A stretch of 5,509 nucleotides of DNA. It comes from Bacteroidaceae bacterium (GTDB lineage: Bacteria; Bacteroidota; Bacteroidia; Bacteroidales; Bacteroidaceae). The stretch covers positions 1 through 5,509 of the forward strand of contig JAEDMP010000107.1 in assembly GCA_016302965.1 (NCBI GenBank), read 5' to 3'. Positions within the stretch are counted from its first letter, which is position 1. Each line of letters begins with the position of its first letter. Both the position numbers and the translations under genes were made by a program. The notes below the pieces were generated by a model. The model worked only from the letters and a program-made list of their open reading frames with translations, made no database searches and was not told the DNA's origin. This document shows, in pieces, positions 5,227 to 5,509 of this stretch.

Positions 5227-5509
5227 ATGAAGACCATCGTGATTACTGGCGGCGCCGGATTCATCGGCTCGCATGTTGTCCGCCTGTTTGTGAACAAATA
5301 TCCTGAGTATCGCATCATCAACCTCGACAAACTGACCTATGCCGGCAACCTGGCCAACCTCAAGGACATCGAGGACAAACCCAACTACAAGTTTGTGAGG
5401 ATGGACATCTGCGATTTCGATGCGTTCTACAAACTGATGCAGGACGAACAGGTGGACGGTATCATCCATCTGGCTGCCGAAAGCCACGTGGACCGTTCCA
5501 TCAAAGACC
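5227..5509 (+). CDS. rfbB: dTDP-glucose 4,6-dehydratase, N-terminal part (3' end outside window)
   Basis: Ninety-four residues from ATG 5227, still open at the window edge. The enzyme (EC 4.2.1.46, also called RmlB) converts dTDP-glucose to dTDP-4-keto-6-deoxyglucose, the second step toward dTDP-L-rhamnose for surface polysaccharides. Seen here: the Rossmann NAD-binding motif TGGAGFIGSH (7-16); NLDKLTYAGNL (32-42), whose Asp34 is the expected NAD ribose ligand; MDICD (59-63); and the family signature HLAAESHVDRSI (81-92). These match RmlB better than generic UDP-glucose epimerases, particularly DKLTYAGNL and AAESHVDRS. The catalytic Tyr-x-x-x-Lys region lies beyond the window. The full protein should be about 350-380 residues. 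The other rml genes are not in view. Relation to the preceding phosphoesterase is not established beyond proximity. Confidence 0.95.
   Translation, partial: MKTIVITGGAGFIGSHVVRLFVNKYPEYRIINLDKLTYAGNLANLKDIEDKPNYKFVRMDICDFDAFYKLMQDEQVDGIIHLAAESHVDRSIKD

Overview
The window looks like chromosomal DNA from a Bacteroidales bacterium with GC-rich genes, most likely of the Prevotella/Bacteroides type. Coding regions are rich in GCC, CTG and ATC codons, while the intergenic stretches are AT-rich. Two copies of the Bacteroidota -7 promoter box (TATCTTTG, fitting TAnnTTTG) sit at the starts of transcription units. The protein families also fit: PCMD lipoproteins, a calycin-like/PCMD secreted protein and a PorT-type outer-membrane barrel are characteristic of this group. 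Genus cannot be settled from the sequence alone. All supported genes are on the + strand.

Layout. (1) 1-735 is the C-terminal half of a UPF0371/DUF1846 protein of unknown function. (2) 736-893 is a control region: a perfect 13-bp inverted repeat (783-795/806-818) abuts a -7 box (819-826), followed by a leader of about 60 nt carrying an unusually good Shine-Dalgarno-like sequence and possible hairpins. (3) 894-4501 is a three-gene unit: an N-terminally lipidated PCMD lipoprotein with a surface-export signature, a small outer-membrane beta-barrel starting 10 bp later, and after 61 bp a secreted protein with calycin-like, PCMD and cadherin-like sandwich regions plus a Bacteroidales-type C-terminal tail. 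A strong intrinsic terminator at 4519-4565 closes the unit. (4) 4621-5170 has its own promoter and a YfcE/MJ0936-type metallophosphoesterase that starts at GTG. (5) From 5227 to the window edge lies the N-terminal part of rfbB/rmlB, dTDP-glucose 4,6-dehydratase.

How the genes may work together. The three-gene unit is the accessory part of the window. One promoter with a candidate operator, a terminator, and three envelope proteins with complementary locations (surface lipoprotein, membrane barrel, secreted or surface multidomain protein) suggest a single cell-surface assembly. It could handle or bind a glycan or another ligand. It has no SusC/SusD pair and no recognisable hydrolase, so it is not an ordinary polysaccharide utilisation locus, and its function is unknown. 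The metallophosphoesterase and rmlB belong to a separate region, probably leading into dTDP-sugar (rhamnose) and surface polysaccharide synthesis downstream.
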